Shown: positions 53,464-63,379 of the stretch, piece by piece | Position numbering within the stretch: the first letter of the stretch is position 1 | Layout of the letters: each line of letters begins with the position of its first letter | From: Microbacterium sp. SORGH_AS_1204 | GTDB taxonomy: Bacteria; Actinomycetota; Actinomycetes; Actinomycetales; Microbacteriaceae | Direction of reading: 5' to 3' | Assembly (NCBI RefSeq): GCF_030818935.1 | Contig: NZ_JAUTBD010000001.1 | Span: 2,852,001 to 2,916,000, forward strand | DNA length: 64,000 nt | Program-made: the position numbers and the translations under genes | The notes under the pieces: model-generated | Told to the model about the DNA's origin: nothing | The model's input: only the letters and a program-made list of their open reading frames with translations | The model's database searches: none

Positions 53464-54095
53464 CAGCTCACCCGCTTCGGGGCGTGCGCGGCGACGACGT
53501 CGGGGCTGCGCAGGTAGAGCGGCTCGGCGCCGGCGAGCGTGCGACCGGCGTCGACAGCGCGGGCCGCGGCGAGCGCGATCATGGCGGCCGACACCCTCGT
53601 CGCGTCGACGCGTACCGCTTCGAGGTCGGCGAGGCGGGCGTCGAGGTCGTCGCGCGGACTGAGCGCGGCGTCGGCCAAGCGGACCGGCAGGCCGTCGTCG
53701 TCGAGTCCCTCGTAGACGCTGAATGCGAACTCCCGGCGACGGGCGTCGGTCACGACGGCGAAGCGACCGGTGTCGGCGTGGGTGAGCGCGTCGCCGAGCA
53801 GAACGCCGAGTGCGACCCCGTCGTGACTGGGCACCGGGACGATCGGAACCCCGCGGCCCAGCGCGTAGACCCGGGCGGCGGCGATGCCGACTCGGAGGCC
53901 CGTGAACGGGCCCGGGCCCATGCCGATGGCGACGTGCGCCGGCGCGGGAGCCGCCGCCGTCGCCCGCCGCAGCAGATCGCCGATCACCTCGGCATGGCCG
54001 AGGGGATTCGCGCTCTGCTCGTCGACGAGCACCTCCCCGTCGCGTGCGATCGCCGCGACCGCGGTGCCGAGCGAGGTGTCGATGCCGATGATCAC
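53463..54095 (-). CDS. tsaB: tRNA threonylcarbamoyladenosine synthesis subunit TsaB
   Basis: 210 aa. ASKHA-fold partner of TsaD: IIGIDTSLGTAVAAIARDGE, HAEVIGDLLRRA, VAIGMGPGPFTGLRVGIAAA, PSHDGVALGVLL, VVTDARRREFAFSVYE. GTG at 54095 is supported by TACGCT six bases upstream (leaderless) and gives the conserved N-terminus. First gene of tsaB-rimI-tsaD-DUF4190 operon. Confidence 0.94.
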   Translation of the reverse strand: MIIGIDTSLGTAVAAIARDGEVLVDEQSANPLGHAEVIGDLLRRATAAAPAPAHVAIGMGPGPFTGLRVGIAAARVYALGRGVPIVPVPSHDGVALGVLLGDALTHADTGRFAVVTDARRREFAFSVYEGLDDDGLPVRLADAALSPRDDLDARLADLEAVRVDATRVSAAMIALAAARAVDAGRTLAGAEPLYLRSPDVVAAHAPKRVS

Positions 54096-54172
54096 CGTTC
54101 CAGCGTATCCGGCACCTCCGACACGGCTCCCCCGGCGGCATCCGACCCCGTCATCCGCTCCGAAGAAGCGGC

Positions 54173-55117
54173 ATGGATGCCACCGAGCTCGGCCTCCGCC
54201 GCGTCGTCGTCCCGACGGGCGTCGGGCCGCTCGTCGTACGCACCGGCCGCGGGTCGGGGAGCCCCGTCGCGACGATCCTGCTGCACGGCGCGGCGGGGTC
54301 GTGGACCACGTGGGTGCCGATGATCTCGGCATCCACCGCTCCCCGCCTCACCGACGTCGTCGCCCTCGACCTGCCCGGCTGGGGCGAGACGCCCGGCCCC
54401 GTCCCCGATCCGGCGGAGCTCGCCGTCGCGGTCGCGGCGGTCGCGCGGGCCCTCGGCTACCCCCGATGGCGGGTCATCGGGCACTCGCTCGGCGGGGTGA
54501 TCGCCCTGGATGTCGCTGCGCGCTTCCCGCACGAGACGGTCGCCGTCGGCGTCGTCTCACCCAGCGGAGCAGGTGCCCGGGCGGTGACCCGGCGTCCGTT
54601 CATCGGCGCCGTGCGGCTGCCGTGGCTGGCCGGCATGGTGGTGGCGATGCGGGTGCTGCGTGCGATCGGGCCCCTCGCGCGTCCGCTGCTGCGGCTGCTG
54701 CGACGCACGCGCGCACTACGCGTGCTCGCGCGACCGTTGTTCCGGCATCCGGATCTCATCGATCGCTCCGTCACCGACGCCCTCGCGGACGAGATCCGCC
54801 CCGCGTCCTTCCTCGCCGCGGCCCGCGCCTCGCTCACCCACGACGACGGCGTCTGGCGGCGCATCGTCTGCCCCGTCCGCTCGGTGCGCGGTGCGCACGA
54901 CGTGTTCGTCGCCGAGCGCGACGCCCGGGACTGGGCGGCGCTCCTGCCCGACTACGACGACCGCGTCCTCGTCGACAGCGGCCACTTCGCCCACGTGGAG
55001 CAGCCCGTCGCGACCGTCGACGCCCTGCGCGAGGTGTGGACGGCGGAGCGGATGCCACGCCCTTCGCGCCCCCGTACACCCCGCCCTCGCGGGGCTCGGC
55101 GCACCACCACCGGCTGA
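54173..55117 (+). CDS. Alpha/beta-hydrolase fold protein
   Basis: 314 aa. Oxyanion HGAAGSWTTW (39-48), LDLPGWGETPG, nucleophile elbow GHSLGG (about 102-107), acid in VRGAHDVFV (about 245) and catalytic His in DSGHFAHVEQP (about 272). A helical cap lies at about 130-225 with many arginines. The last 25 residues are Arg/Pro-rich. Substrate unknown. The gene lies on the opposite strand between tsaB and tsaE operons. Confidence 0.85.
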   Translation: MDATELGLRRVVVPTGVGPLVVRTGRGSGSPVATILLHGAAGSWTTWVPMISASTAPRLTDVVALDLPGWGETPGPVPDPAELAVAVAAVARALGYPRWRVIGHSLGGVIALDVAARFPHETVAVGVVSPSGAGARAVTRRPFIGAVRLPWLAGMVVAMRVLRAIGPLARPLLRLLRRTRALRVLARPLFRHPDLIDRSVTDALADEIRPASFLAAARASLTHDDGVWRRIVCPVRSVRGAHDVFVAERDARDWAALLPDYDDRVLVDSGHFAHVEQPVATVDALREVWTAERMPRPSRPRTPRPRGARRTTTG

Positions 55118-55143
55118 TCCCCGCCCCGGGCGGCCGGGCCTCG

Positions 55144-55647
55144 TCAGGGACGCCGTGAGATCGTGACGGTCCGCGGAGCGTCGGCGTCGAGCTCGACCGT
55201 GTGCACGGCGATCTCACCGCACGCGTTGTCGACCCCGCGCCCGCCCAGGTGCCGGTCGATCTCGATCTCCCACCACGTGTCGGCCAGGTACTCCGCGACG
55301 CCGCGACCCCACTCGACGATCACCGCGGAGCCGGCGACGTCGATGTCGAGGTCGTCGAGCTCGACCGCCGCCCCCAGCCGATAGGCGTCGACGTGCACGA
55401 GGGGTGTGCCGCCCACGAGCGAGGGATGCGTGCGGGCGATCACGAACGTGGGGCTCTGCACGGGGCCCCGGATGCCGAGCCCCTCGCCGATCCCCCGGGT
55501 CAGGGTCGTCTTGCCCGCGCCCAGGGGGCCGGTGAGCACGACGACGTCACCGGGTTCGAGCGCGCGTCCGATCGCGCGGCCGAGCTCGTGCATGTCGTCG
55601 GGGCCGGCGACCTCGCGGACCCCGAGCAGTTCGATGGGTACGCTCAC
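55144..55647 (-). CDS. tsaE: tRNA threonylcarbamoyladenosine biosynthesis ATPase TsaE
   Basis: 167 aa. Walker A LTGPLGAGKTTLTRGIGEGL (38-57), VQSPTFVIARTHP (switch), HVDAYRLGA and VIVEWGRG (Walker B-like). TsaE supports turnover of the TsaBD complex. GTG overlaps the alr stop (GTGA). Operon acpS-alr-tsaE. Confidence 0.95.
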   Translation of the reverse strand: MSVPIELLGVREVAGPDDMHELGRAIGRALEPGDVVVLTGPLGAGKTTLTRGIGEGLGIRGPVQSPTFVIARTHPSLVGGTPLVHVDAYRLGAAVELDDLDIDVAGSAVIVEWGRGVAEYLADTWWEIEIDRHLGGRGVDNACGEIAVHTVELDADAPRTVTISRRP

Positions 55648-56765
55648 GCGTCGACCTCCCGGCGGGGCACGCGGGAACCCACCCGCGTGACGATCTCGTA
55701 GTCGATGGTGTCGGCGGCATCCGCCCAGTCGCGTGCCGAGGGCGCACCCAGCGTCGGATCGCCGAAGAGCACGGCCTCATCGCCCACGGACACCGGGTGG
55801 TCGCCGACGTCGACCACGAACTGGTCCATGGCGATGCGGCCCGCGACGGTGAAGCGACGGCCGCCGATCGACACCGGTCCGCGACCCGACGCCTGACGCG
55901 GCACGCCGTCGGCGTAGCCCAGGGGCACGAGGGCGAGGGTGGTGTCGCGCTCGGTGCGGTAGTCGTAGCCGTACGACACCCCGGTGCCGGCCGGCACCCG
56001 TCGCACCGCGGCGACGGCTCCGCGCAGTGTCATGGCGGGACGAAGCCCCAGCTCGACGGGCGTGCGGTCGGCGAGCGGCGAGACGCCGTAGAGCCCGATG
56101 CCGATGCGGACGCAGCCGAAGCGCGCCTCGGGCAGCGTGATCGCCGCGTTGGTGGCCGCGAGGTGGCGCAGCGGAGGGTTCAGCCCCGCGGCCGCGGCGA
56201 GGGCGATGCCCTCCTCGAAGCGGGTGAGCGCGGTCCGGTCGTCGTCGAGGCTGGTGTTCGACAGGTGCGAGAACAGCCCGATCACGCGCAGGCGCCCGAT
56301 GCGCTCCAGGCGCGCGGCCTCCGAGAAGACGGTGCGCCACTGCGCGGGGGCGATCCCGTTGCGTGACAGACCGGTCTCGATCTTCAGGTGCACGGCCGCG
56401 GGTCTGCCGCCGGCGCAGGCCTCGCCGGCGCGCTGCAGCTGCTCGAGGTCGGAGATGCCGAGCTCGACGTCATGACGCACGGCCTCGGCGAACGAGACGC
56501 CGGGAGCGTGCAGCCACGCGAACAGGGGCGCGCGGATACCGGCGCGCCGGAGGGCCAGAGCCTCGTCGATGTCGGAGACGCCGATGCGTGCGGCACCGCC
56601 CGCGAGTGCCGCGCGAGCCGTGCGCAGGGCGCCGTGTCCGTAACCGTCGGCCTTCACCACCGCGATGATCTGCGACCCGGTGAGCGTGCGCAGGTGCCGC
56701 ACGTTCTCGGTGATGGCGTCGACGTCGATGACCGCTTCGCGCAGCACTCCTCGCGGCATCCTCAT
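55644..56765 (-). CDS. alr: Alanine racemase
   Basis: 373 aa. PLP enzyme making D-Ala for peptidoglycan. PLP lysine in IIAVVKADGYGHGAL (K39 region), HLKIETGLSRNG, FSHLSNTS, VRIGIGLYGVSP, and the second catalytic base Tyr in SYGYDYRTERDT (about 263), then AGRIAMDQFVVDVG. ATG overlaps acpS stop (ATGA). Confidence 0.96.
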   Translation of the reverse strand: MRMPRGVLREAVIDVDAITENVRHLRTLTGSQIIAVVKADGYGHGALRTARAALAGGAARIGVSDIDEALALRRAGIRAPLFAWLHAPGVSFAEAVRHDVELGISDLEQLQRAGEACAGGRPAAVHLKIETGLSRNGIAPAQWRTVFSEAARLERIGRLRVIGLFSHLSNTSLDDDRTALTRFEEGIALAAAAGLNPPLRHLAATNAAITLPEARFGCVRIGIGLYGVSPLADRTPVELGLRPAMTLRGAVAAVRRVPAGTGVSYGYDYRTERDTTLALVPLGYADGVPRQASGRGPVSIGGRRFTVAGRIAMDQFVVDVGDHPVSVGDEAVLFGDPTLGAPSARDWADAADTIDYEIVTRVGSRVPRREVDA

Positions 56766-57352
56766 GCGGTGTCCTTCCGGGCGATGTCGGAATCGGATGC
56801 CGCGGACTCGGCGATCCCGCCCGCCGCGGCCTGACGGGCGGCAGCGGTGTCACGCTCCCCCGCCTGCTCATCGAGCGGGGTCGGTGCGGGCTGCAACGCC
56901 GGGATCACCGCCGGGACCGCGCCGAGCTCATCTTCTGCGCCGCTCTCCGAGGCCGCGGCGGGCTGCAATGCGGGAACCACCGCGGGCGGCGCAGCACTCT
57001 CGACCGCCTCGGCGATGACGTACGCCGTCGCGAGCCCCGCGTCGTGCGACATCGACAGGTGCACGGCGGTGATGCCGCGCGCCGCGACCGTCTCGGCGGT
57101 CTCGCCGCTCAACGAGAACACGGGCCGACCCGACGCCTCGGAGGCGATCTCGATGTCGGTCCAGTGCACGCCGTCGGAGCCTCCCAGCGCCTTGATCAAC
57201 GCTTCCTTGGCGGCGTAGCGGGCCGCGAGCGAGCGCGGCTTGAGCACGCGCTCGGCCGGGGCGAACAGACGCGGCAGCAGGCGCGGGGTGCGCGCGAGCG
57301 TCGCGGCGAACCGCGGGACGTCGACCACGTCGACGCCGATTCCGACGATCAT
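56762..57352 (-). CDS. acpS: Holo-[acyl-carrier-protein] synthase with C-terminal tail
   Basis: 196 aa against about 120 usually. Transfers phosphopantetheine to ACP. Seen: IVGIGVDVVDVPRFAATLAR (Asp metal site), SLAARYAAKEALIKALG (E and K catalytic), SGRPVFSLSG, HLSMSHDAGLATAYVIAE. Residues 122-196 are an Ala/Pro/Asp-rich tail containing a repeated PAVVPALQPA / PAVIPALQPA unit. AGGGGAGGG precedes the ATG. Confidence 0.93.
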   Translation of the reverse strand: MIVGIGVDVVDVPRFAATLARTPRLLPRLFAPAERVLKPRSLAARYAAKEALIKALGGSDGVHWTDIEIASEASGRPVFSLSGETAETVAARGITAVHLSMSHDAGLATAYVIAEAVESAAPPAVVPALQPAAASESGAEDELGAVPAVIPALQPAPTPLDEQAGERDTAAARQAAAGGIAESAASDSDIARKDTA

Positions 57353-57468
57353 GCGCCCTCCCCTCGTGGCTTCCTCTCCATTCTGCCGGTGCGCGCGGGC
57401 CTCGGCCGCCGCTCGCGCGCCCGCGCGCCGCACCGCGCGGGGTCGGCACCCGCCCGCGCGAGAACGAC

Positions 57469-57502
57469 GAGGGGGCCGGATGCCATGGCATCCGGCCCCC
57501 TC
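57469..57502 (-). terminator. glmS terminator
   Basis: A 34-bp perfect palindrome centred on CATG: GAGGGGGCCGGATGCC then AT then GGCATCCGGCCCCCTC, 12 bp beyond the glmS stop. Confidence 0.85.
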
Positions 57503-57514
57503 ACGCGCGACGAC

Positions 57515-59365
57515 TTACTCCACCGTCACCGACTTCGCCAGGTTGCGCGGCTGGTCGACGTCGAGGCCCTTCGCCTCGGCGAGACCCATCGCGAAGATGT
57601 GCAGCGGCACGACGGCCAGCAGCGGCTCGAACAGCGGGGCGGCGAGAGGGATGCGCAGCACCTCGTCGGCGGCGGGCAGCACGGCCACGTCGCCCTCTTC
57701 GGCGATCGCGATCACCCGGGCACCGCGGGCGCGGATCTCCTCGATGTTCGACACGACCTTCTTGTGCATCTCGCCCGAACCGCGCGGCGACGGCACGACG
57801 ACGAACACGGGCTGGCCCGGCTCGATGAGCGCGATGGGGCCGTGCTTGAGCTCACCGGCGGCGAAACCCTCGGCGTGGATGTACGCCAGCTCCTTCAGCT
57901 TCAGTGCCCCCTCGAGCGCGATCGGGTACCCGACGTTGCGGCCGAGGAACAGCACCGAGCGGGTGTCGGCCATCCAGTGCGCGAGCTGCTCGATACGCGC
58001 CTGCTCGCTCTCGAGCACGCGAGCGATCTTGCCCGGGATGGCCTCGAGCTCGGTGACGGCCTCGACGGATGCCACGGGGTCGACGGCACCGCGGACGCGA
58101 CCCACGTGCAGGGCGAGCAGGTACAGCGCCGTGATCTGGGCGACGAAGGCCTTGGTCGATGCGACGGCGACCTCGGGGCCGGCGTGGGTGTAGACGATGG
58201 CATCCGACTCGCGCGGGATGGTGGCGCCCTGGGTGTTGCAGATCGACAGCGTCTTCGCCCCGCGCGAGCGGGCGTACTTCACGGCCATCAGCGTGTCCAT
58301 CGTCTCGCCCGACTGGCTGATCGACACCACGAGCGTGCGCTCCGTCAGCACCGGGTTTCGGTAGCGGAACTCGTGGGCGAGCTCGACGTCGACGGGCACG
58401 CGCGTCCAGGTCTCGAGGGCGTACTTGCCCACCATGCCGGCGTACGCGGCGGTACCGCACGCGATGACGAGGATGCGGTCGATGTCGGCGAGGAAATCGT
58501 CCATCCCGTCGAGCTCGGGGATCTCGACCCGGCCCTCGTGGATGCGGCCGCGCAGCGTGTTGGCGACGGCCTCGGGCTCCTCCGAGACCTCCTTGGCCAT
58601 GAACGACGACCAGCCGCCCTTCTCGGCCGCCGAGGCGTCCCATGTGACCTCGAACGCCTCGACCTCGACGGGGGCGCCCGAGAAGTCGGTGACCTCGACG
58701 CCCTCGGGGGTGATCGCGACGATCTCGTCCTGCCCGATGGCGAGGGCGTTGCGGGTGTGCTCGACGAAGGCGGCGACGTCGGAGCCGAGGAAGTTCTCGC
58801 CCTCGCCGAGGCCGATGACCAGCGGCGAGTTGCGGCGCGCGCCGACGACGAGACCCGGGTGGTCCTCGTGCATGGCGAGGAGCGTGTACGCCCCCTCGAG
58901 CCGCGAGACGACGGAGCGGAAAGCCTGCACGAGGTCTTTCGTGCGGGCGTACTCGCGGCCGATCATGACGGCGGCGACCTCGGTGTCGGTCTCGCTGCGG
59001 AACGCGAAGCCATCGCCGACGAGCTCGCTCTTGAGCTCGGCGAAGTTCTCGATGATGCCGTTGTGGATGACGGCGAGCTTGTCGTCGTCGGCGAGGTGCG
59101 GGTGCGCGTTGGCATCCGTCGGTCCGCCGTGGGTCGCCCAACGGGTGTGTCCGATGCCGGTGGTGCCGTTGGACATGGGCCGTGATTCGAGGTCGTCGCG
59201 CAGCACCGCGAGCTTGCCCGCGCGTTTGCGCATGTCGAGGCTGCCGTCGCCGTCGATCACGGCGATGCCGGCGGAGTCGTATCCCCGGTACTCCAGACGC
59301 GACAGACCCGCGATGAGGATGTCCTGGCTCTGCCGGGGACCCACGTATCCGATGATTCCGCACAT
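57515..59365 (-). CDS. glmS: Glutamine-fructose-6-phosphate aminotransferase (isomerising)
   Basis: 616 aa. First step of UDP-GlcNAc synthesis. Nucleophile Cys2 (MCGIIGYVGPRQ), GIGHTRWATHGGPTDANAHP, NGIIENFAEL in the glutaminase half; two SIS domains with ILVIACGTAAYAG, SISQSGETMDTLMAVKYA and LFLGRNVGYPIALEGALKLK; C-terminus QPRNLAKSVTVE. TAGGAT lies eight bases before the ATG. No glmS ribozyme core was seen upstream. Confidence 0.97.
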   Translation of the reverse strand: MCGIIGYVGPRQSQDILIAGLSRLEYRGYDSAGIAVIDGDGSLDMRKRAGKLAVLRDDLESRPMSNGTTGIGHTRWATHGGPTDANAHPHLADDDKLAVIHNGIIENFAELKSELVGDGFAFRSETDTEVAAVMIGREYARTKDLVQAFRSVVSRLEGAYTLLAMHEDHPGLVVGARRNSPLVIGLGEGENFLGSDVAAFVEHTRNALAIGQDEIVAITPEGVEVTDFSGAPVEVEAFEVTWDASAAEKGGWSSFMAKEVSEEPEAVANTLRGRIHEGRVEIPELDGMDDFLADIDRILVIACGTAAYAGMVGKYALETWTRVPVDVELAHEFRYRNPVLTERTLVVSISQSGETMDTLMAVKYARSRGAKTLSICNTQGATIPRESDAIVYTHAGPEVAVASTKAFVAQITALYLLALHVGRVRGAVDPVASVEAVTELEAIPGKIARVLESEQARIEQLAHWMADTRSVLFLGRNVGYPIALEGALKLKELAYIHAEGFAAGELKHGPIALIEPGQPVFVVVPSPRGSGEMHKKVVSNIEEIRARGARVIAIAEEGDVAVLPAADEVLRIPLAAPLFEPLLAVVPLHIFAMGLAEAKGLDVDQPRNLAKSVTVE

Positions 59366-59431
59366 GGGACACAATCCTACGGGGCGGGGGCCGAGCATCC
59401 CCTGCGACCGCTCCGACGGCTCGGCCGGGCG

Positions 59432-60385
59432 TCAGAGCTTGCGCAGCAGGACCGACTCGACGGTGTGGTCGGCGCCCTTCTGCAGCACGAGCTTCGCCCG
59501 GTGGCGGGTCGGGAGCACGTTCTCCTCGAGGTTGGGGAGGTTGATGTCGCGCCAGTAGCCGAGCGCTCGTTCGACCGCTTCTTCGTCGCTGATGTCGGCG
59601 AACACGCGGAAGAACGACGTCGGGTTCGTGAAGGCGTTGTCGCGCAGTGCCAGGAAGCGGTCGACGTACCACTTCTCGATGTGGGCGGCGTCGGCATCGA
59701 CGTAGATCGAGAAGTCGAACAGGTCGCTGACGGCGACCTCGTTCGGCGAGGGCGGCGGCTGCAGCACGTTGAGCCCCTCGACGATGACGACGTCGGGTCG
59801 GTGCACGCTCACGTGCGCGTCGGGCATGATGTCGTACCGCACGTGCGAGTAGAAGGGCGCGCGGGCTTCTTCGGCTCCCGACTTCACCTCGCTGAGGAAC
59901 TGCACGAGCGCCCGCCGGTCGTACGACTCGGGAAAGCCCTTGCGGTCCATGAGTCCCCGGCGCTCGAGCTCGGCGTTCGGGTAGAGGAATCCGTCGGTGG
60001 TGACCAGCTCCACCCGCGGGGTGTCGGGCCAGCGGCTCATGAGCTCGCGAAGCAGACGCGCGATGGTCGACTTGCCCACCGCCACCGAACCCGCGACCCC
60101 GATGACGAAGGGGGTCGTGGCATCCGTCTCGCCCAGGAACTCGCTGGTGTCGGCGCCGAGACGGCGGGTCGCCCGGGCGTACAGGCTCAGCAACCGGCTC
60201 AGTGGCAGGTACACCTCGGCGACCTCGCGCAGGTCGAGGCGGTCGCCGATCCCGCGCAGCTGCACCACCTCGGTCTCGGTGAGCGGCTGCTGGATGCCAC
60301 CCGCCATGCGCGCCCAGTCGTCGCGGTCGATCTGACGGTAGGGGCTCAGCGACGGCGCGGCAGCGTCGGTCTCGGCGGCGGGCAC
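59432..60385 (-). CDS. coaA: Type I pantothenate kinase
   Basis: 317 aa. First step of CoA synthesis. P-loop [19 protein letters not shown] (about 94-112), [46 protein letters not shown] and TNPTSFF. GTG at 60385 with TAGCAT six bases upstream (leaderless). Lies upstream of glmS with 66 bp between. Confidence 0.95.
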   Translation of the reverse strand: MPAAETDAAAPSLSPYRQIDRDDWARMAGGIQQPLTETEVVQLRGIGDRLDLREVAEVYLPLSRLLSLYARATRRLGADTSEFLGETDATTPFVIGVAGSVAVGKSTIARLLRELMSRWPDTPRVELVTTDGFLYPNAELERRGLMDRKGFPESYDRRALVQFLSEVKSGAEEARAPFYSHVRYDIMPDAHVSVHRPDVVIVEGLNVLQPPPSPNEVAVSDLFDFSIYVDADAAHIEKWYVDRFLALRDNAFTNPTSFFRVFADISDEEAVERALGYWRDINLPNLEENVLPTRHRAKLVLQKGADHTVESVLLRKL

Positions 60386-60486
60386 CCGCCCATGCTACTG
60401 GCGCGACCCGACGGGAGACGCCGGGGCCCTGGCATCCGGAATCCGCCGACGACGGTCGCGCCGGACCGCGCCATTACGCTCGGAGC

Positions 60487-61416
60487 GTGCGCCTGGGAGT
60501 CCTCGACATCGGTTCGAACACCGTCCACCTGCTCGTCGCCAACGCCCGCGCGGGCGGTCGGCCCACGGCCACCACCTCGCACCGGTCGGTGCTGCGCCTC
60601 ATGCGCTACCTGCAGCCGGATGGCTCCATCTCGCCCGAGGGCGTGCAGGGACTCGTGGATGCCGTGACCGCGGCGTGCGAGCGGGCGCGCGCCGAGGGGG
60701 TTGACGAGCTCCTGGCCACCGCGACCTCGGCCGTGCGCGAGGCGACGAACGGCGAGGCGGTCATCGCGCAGATCGAGGAGGTGCTCGGCCAGCCGCTGCA
60801 GGTGCTCGGGGGCGAGACCGAGGCGCGGTTCACCTATTTGGCGGTGCGACGGTGGTTCGGGTGGTCCGCGGGACAGATCCTGCTGTTCGACATCGGCGGC
60901 GGCTCGCTCGAGATCGCGGGCGGCGCCGACGAGCTGCCCGACCTCGCCGAATCCGTGCCGTTGGGCGCGGGCCGATCGACGGTGCGGTTCCTGCCGCACG
61001 ACCCGCCGAGCACCGACGAGATCGACGCGCTGCGCCAGCACGCGATGTCGGTGCTCGCGCCCGTGTCCGAGCGCTTCGCTGCGCTCCCCCGGCCCGACCA
61101 CGTGGTGGGGTCGTCGAAGGCGATCCGCTCGCTCGCGAAGCTCGCGGGCTACCCCGTTCCGGGCTGGTCGGGCATCGACCGCATGGTGCTGCCGCGCCGG
61201 GAGCTCAAGGACTGGATCCCGCGTCTGGCCCGCATTCCCGCCGATGCGCGCGAGGCATTGCCCGGCATCACCGCCGACCGCACCTTCCAGATCGTCGCCG
61301 CCGCCGTCGTCGTCGAGCGGGCGATGAAGGCGCTGGAGGTCGAAGAGCTCGAGGTGTCCCCCTGGGCTCTGCGCGAGGGGGTCCTGCTGCGCTACATCGA
61401 GTCGCTGGAGTACTGA
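60487..61416 (+). CDS. Ppx/GppA family exopolyphosphatase/pppGpp phosphatase
   Basis: 309 aa, ASKHA fold. LGVLDIGSNTVHLLVANAR (phosphate 1), ATATSAVREATNG, GGETEARFTYLAVR, LLFDIGGGSLEIAGG (phosphate 2), VGSSKAIRSLAKLAG. The two-domain short form lacks the C-terminal HD region of E. coli Ppx. Polyphosphate or pppGpp hydrolysis by family. GTG with TACGCT six bases upstream. Confidence 0.92.
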   Translation: MRLGVLDIGSNTVHLLVANARAGGRPTATTSHRSVLRLMRYLQPDGSISPEGVQGLVDAVTAACERARAEGVDELLATATSAVREATNGEAVIAQIEEVLGQPLQVLGGETEARFTYLAVRRWFGWSAGQILLFDIGGGSLEIAGGADELPDLAESVPLGAGRSTVRFLPHDPPSTDEIDALRQHAMSVLAPVSERFAALPRPDHVVGSSKAIRSLAKLAGYPVPGWSGIDRMVLPRRELKDWIPRLARIPADAREALPGITADRTFQIVAAAVVVERAMKALEVEELEVSPWALREGVLLRYIESLEY

Positions 61417-61423
61417 CGGCGAA

Positions 61424-61459
61424 GGCTCAGGGACCCCGATGAATCGAGGTCCCTGAGCC
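61424..61459. terminator. Bidirectional terminator between ppx/gppA-like and glmM
   Basis: GGCTCAGGGACC (61424-61435) and GGTCCCTGAGCC (61448-61459) are perfect 12-bp arms. The CTGAGCCTGTCGAAGGG extension resembles a piece at 49730 (CCTGAGCCCGTCGAGGG), an intergenic repeat type. Confidence 0.75.
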
Positions 61460-61514
61460 TGTCGAAGGGACCGGACGCCCGCGGAGGTTCTCGAACTCGT
61501 CGACGGACGAGCTG

Positions 61515-62870
61515 CTACAGCGCCAGCCGCTCGCGCACGACCGCCGCGAGACGGTCGGCGTGGGCGCGGGCGACCTCTTCGGATGCTGCCTCCACCATCA
61601 CGCGCACCAGGGGTTCGGTGCCCGATGCGCGCAGCAGCACGCGGCCGGAGTCGCCGAGTTCGGCGACCGAGGCGGCCACGGCCTCCTGAACGAGCTCGTC
61701 GTTCACGCCGTCGCGGTCGACGCCGCGGACGTTGACGAGCACCTGCGGGTACACCGTCATCAGCGACGCGAGCTCTGCCAGGGTCTTGTTCTGCCGCGCC
61801 ATCTCGGCGACGATGTGGAGCCCCGTGAGCAGTCCGTCGCCCGTGGTGGCGAACTCGCTCATGATGACGTGACCCGACTGTTCGCCACCGAGGGAGTACC
61901 CGCCCTCGTTCATGGCCTCGAGCACGTAGCGGTCACCGACGCCCGTCTGCAGAACACGGATGCCGTGCTCGGCCATCGCGCGGTGGAGTCCGAGGTTGCT
62001 CATCACCGTCGCCACGAGCGTGTCGTCGGCGAGCGCACCGCGCTCCTTCATCGACACCGCGAGGATCGCCATGATCTGGTCGCCGTCGACGACGTTGCCC
62101 TGGGCGTCCACGGCGAGGCACCGGTCGGCATCTCCGTCGTGGGCGATTCCCACGTCGGCGCCCAGGCGCACGACGGCCTCGGAGAGCACGTCGAGATGCG
62201 TGGAGCCGACGCCGTCGTTGATGTTGAGCCCGTCGGGCTCCGCTCCGATGACCGTCACCTGGGCGCCGGCGTCTTTGAACGTCTCCGGCGACACGCCGGC
62301 GGCGGCGCCGTGCGCGCAGTCGAGCACCACGTGGATGCCGTCGAGACGGTGCGGCAGCGAGCCCAGCAGGTGCAGCACGTACCGGTCTTCGGCATCGGCG
62401 AAGCGACGGATACGACCGACCCCGGCGCCCGTGGGTTGCAGCCGTTCGCCCTCGAGGGCCTTCTCGATGCGCTGCTCGACGATGTCCGGCAGCTTGGTGC
62501 CGCCGCGCGCGAAGATCTTGATGCCGTTGTCGGGGGCGGGGTTGTGCGACGCCGACACCATGACACCGAAGTCGGCGTCATGGTCGGCGATGAGGAACGC
62601 GGTGGCGGGGGTGGGGATCACACCGGCGTCGAGCACGTCGACGCCCGAGGAGGCCAGGCCCGCCGAGACCGCGGCGGCGAGGAACTCCCCCGAGACGCGC
62701 GGGTCGCGCGCGACGACGGCCGTGAGGCGACGACCCTCGGCCTTGCGCGCCTCCGCGGAACGGCCCTGGCCCAGGACGACGGCAGTCGCCTGGGCCAGGT
62801 GCAGCGCGAGTTCGGCGGTGAGGAGGCCGTTGGCCAGCCCCCGCACCCCGTCCGTGCCGAAAAGAGGCAT
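61515..62870 (-). CDS. glmM: Phosphoglucosamine mutase
   Basis: 451 aa. GlcN-6-P to GlcN-1-P for UDP-GlcNAc. [20 protein letters not shown], catalytic Ser in [17 protein letters not shown], metal site [14 protein letters not shown], substrate loop GGEQSGHVI and phosphate site [15 protein letters not shown]. Lies 14 bp after rpsI, the common actinobacterial rplM-rpsI-glmM order. Confidence 0.97.
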   Translation of the reverse strand: MPLFGTDGVRGLANGLLTAELALHLAQATAVVLGQGRSAEARKAEGRRLTAVVARDPRVSGEFLAAAVSAGLASSGVDVLDAGVIPTPATAFLIADHDADFGVMVSASHNPAPDNGIKIFARGGTKLPDIVEQRIEKALEGERLQPTGAGVGRIRRFADAEDRYVLHLLGSLPHRLDGIHVVLDCAHGAAAGVSPETFKDAGAQVTVIGAEPDGLNINDGVGSTHLDVLSEAVVRLGADVGIAHDGDADRCLAVDAQGNVVDGDQIMAILAVSMKERGALADDTLVATVMSNLGLHRAMAEHGIRVLQTGVGDRYVLEAMNEGGYSLGGEQSGHVIMSEFATTGDGLLTGLHIVAEMARQNKTLAELASLMTVYPQVLVNVRGVDRDGVNDELVQEAVAASVAELGDSGRVLLRASGTEPLVRVMVEAASEEVARAHADRLAAVVRERLAL

Positions 62871-62884
62871 ACGGAGGTTCGAAC

Positions 62885-63355
62885 TCAGCGCTTGGAGTAC
62901 TGAGGCGCCTTGCGGGCCTTCTTGAGACCGGCCTTCTTGCGCTCCTTGACGCGAGCGTCGCGCGAGAGGAAGCCGGCCTTCTTCAGGGTCGGGCGGTTGT
63001 TCTCGGCGTCGATCTCGTTGAGCGCACGGGCGATGCCCAGGCGCAGCGCGCCGGCCTGGCCCGAGGGGCCGCCACCGGAGATGCGCGCGATCACGTCGTA
63101 CGAGCCCGCGAGCTCGAGAACCGTGAACGGGTCGTTGATCAGCTGCTGGTGCAGCTTGTTGGGGAAGTAGTCCTCGATCGTGCGGCCGTTGACCGTGATC
63201 GTGCCCGAACCGGGAACCAGGCGCACGCGGGCGATGGCCTGCTTGCGACGGCCCACGGCTGCGCCGGGGACGGAGAGCACGGGGCGCTCGGCCGCGACGG
63301 CCGACTGCTCGGCCGGCGTCTCGGTGCTGTAGTTGCTGGAGTCGATGTTCGACAC
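62885..63355 (-). CDS. rpsI: 30S ribosomal protein S9
   Basis: 156 aa; a 25-residue N-terminal extension precedes the S9 core ([72 protein letters not shown]). GTG start, 24 bp after rplM. Confidence 0.97.
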   Translation of the reverse strand: MSNIDSSNYSTETPAEQSAVAAERPVLSVPGAAVGRRKQAIARVRLVPGSGTITVNGRTIEDYFPNKLHQQLINDPFTVLELAGSYDVIARISGGGPSGQAGALRLGIARALNEIDAENNRPTLKKAGFLSRDARVKERKKAGLKKARKAPQYSKR

Positions 63356-63379
63356 TGTTTCGTCCTTATCCGGCGGCGC

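Noticed and set aside
57353..57514. Possible riboswitch or ribozyme around glmS/acpS
   Set aside because: Only a perfect terminator palindrome is present, downstream of glmS, and no glmS ribozyme core was found at its 5' side.
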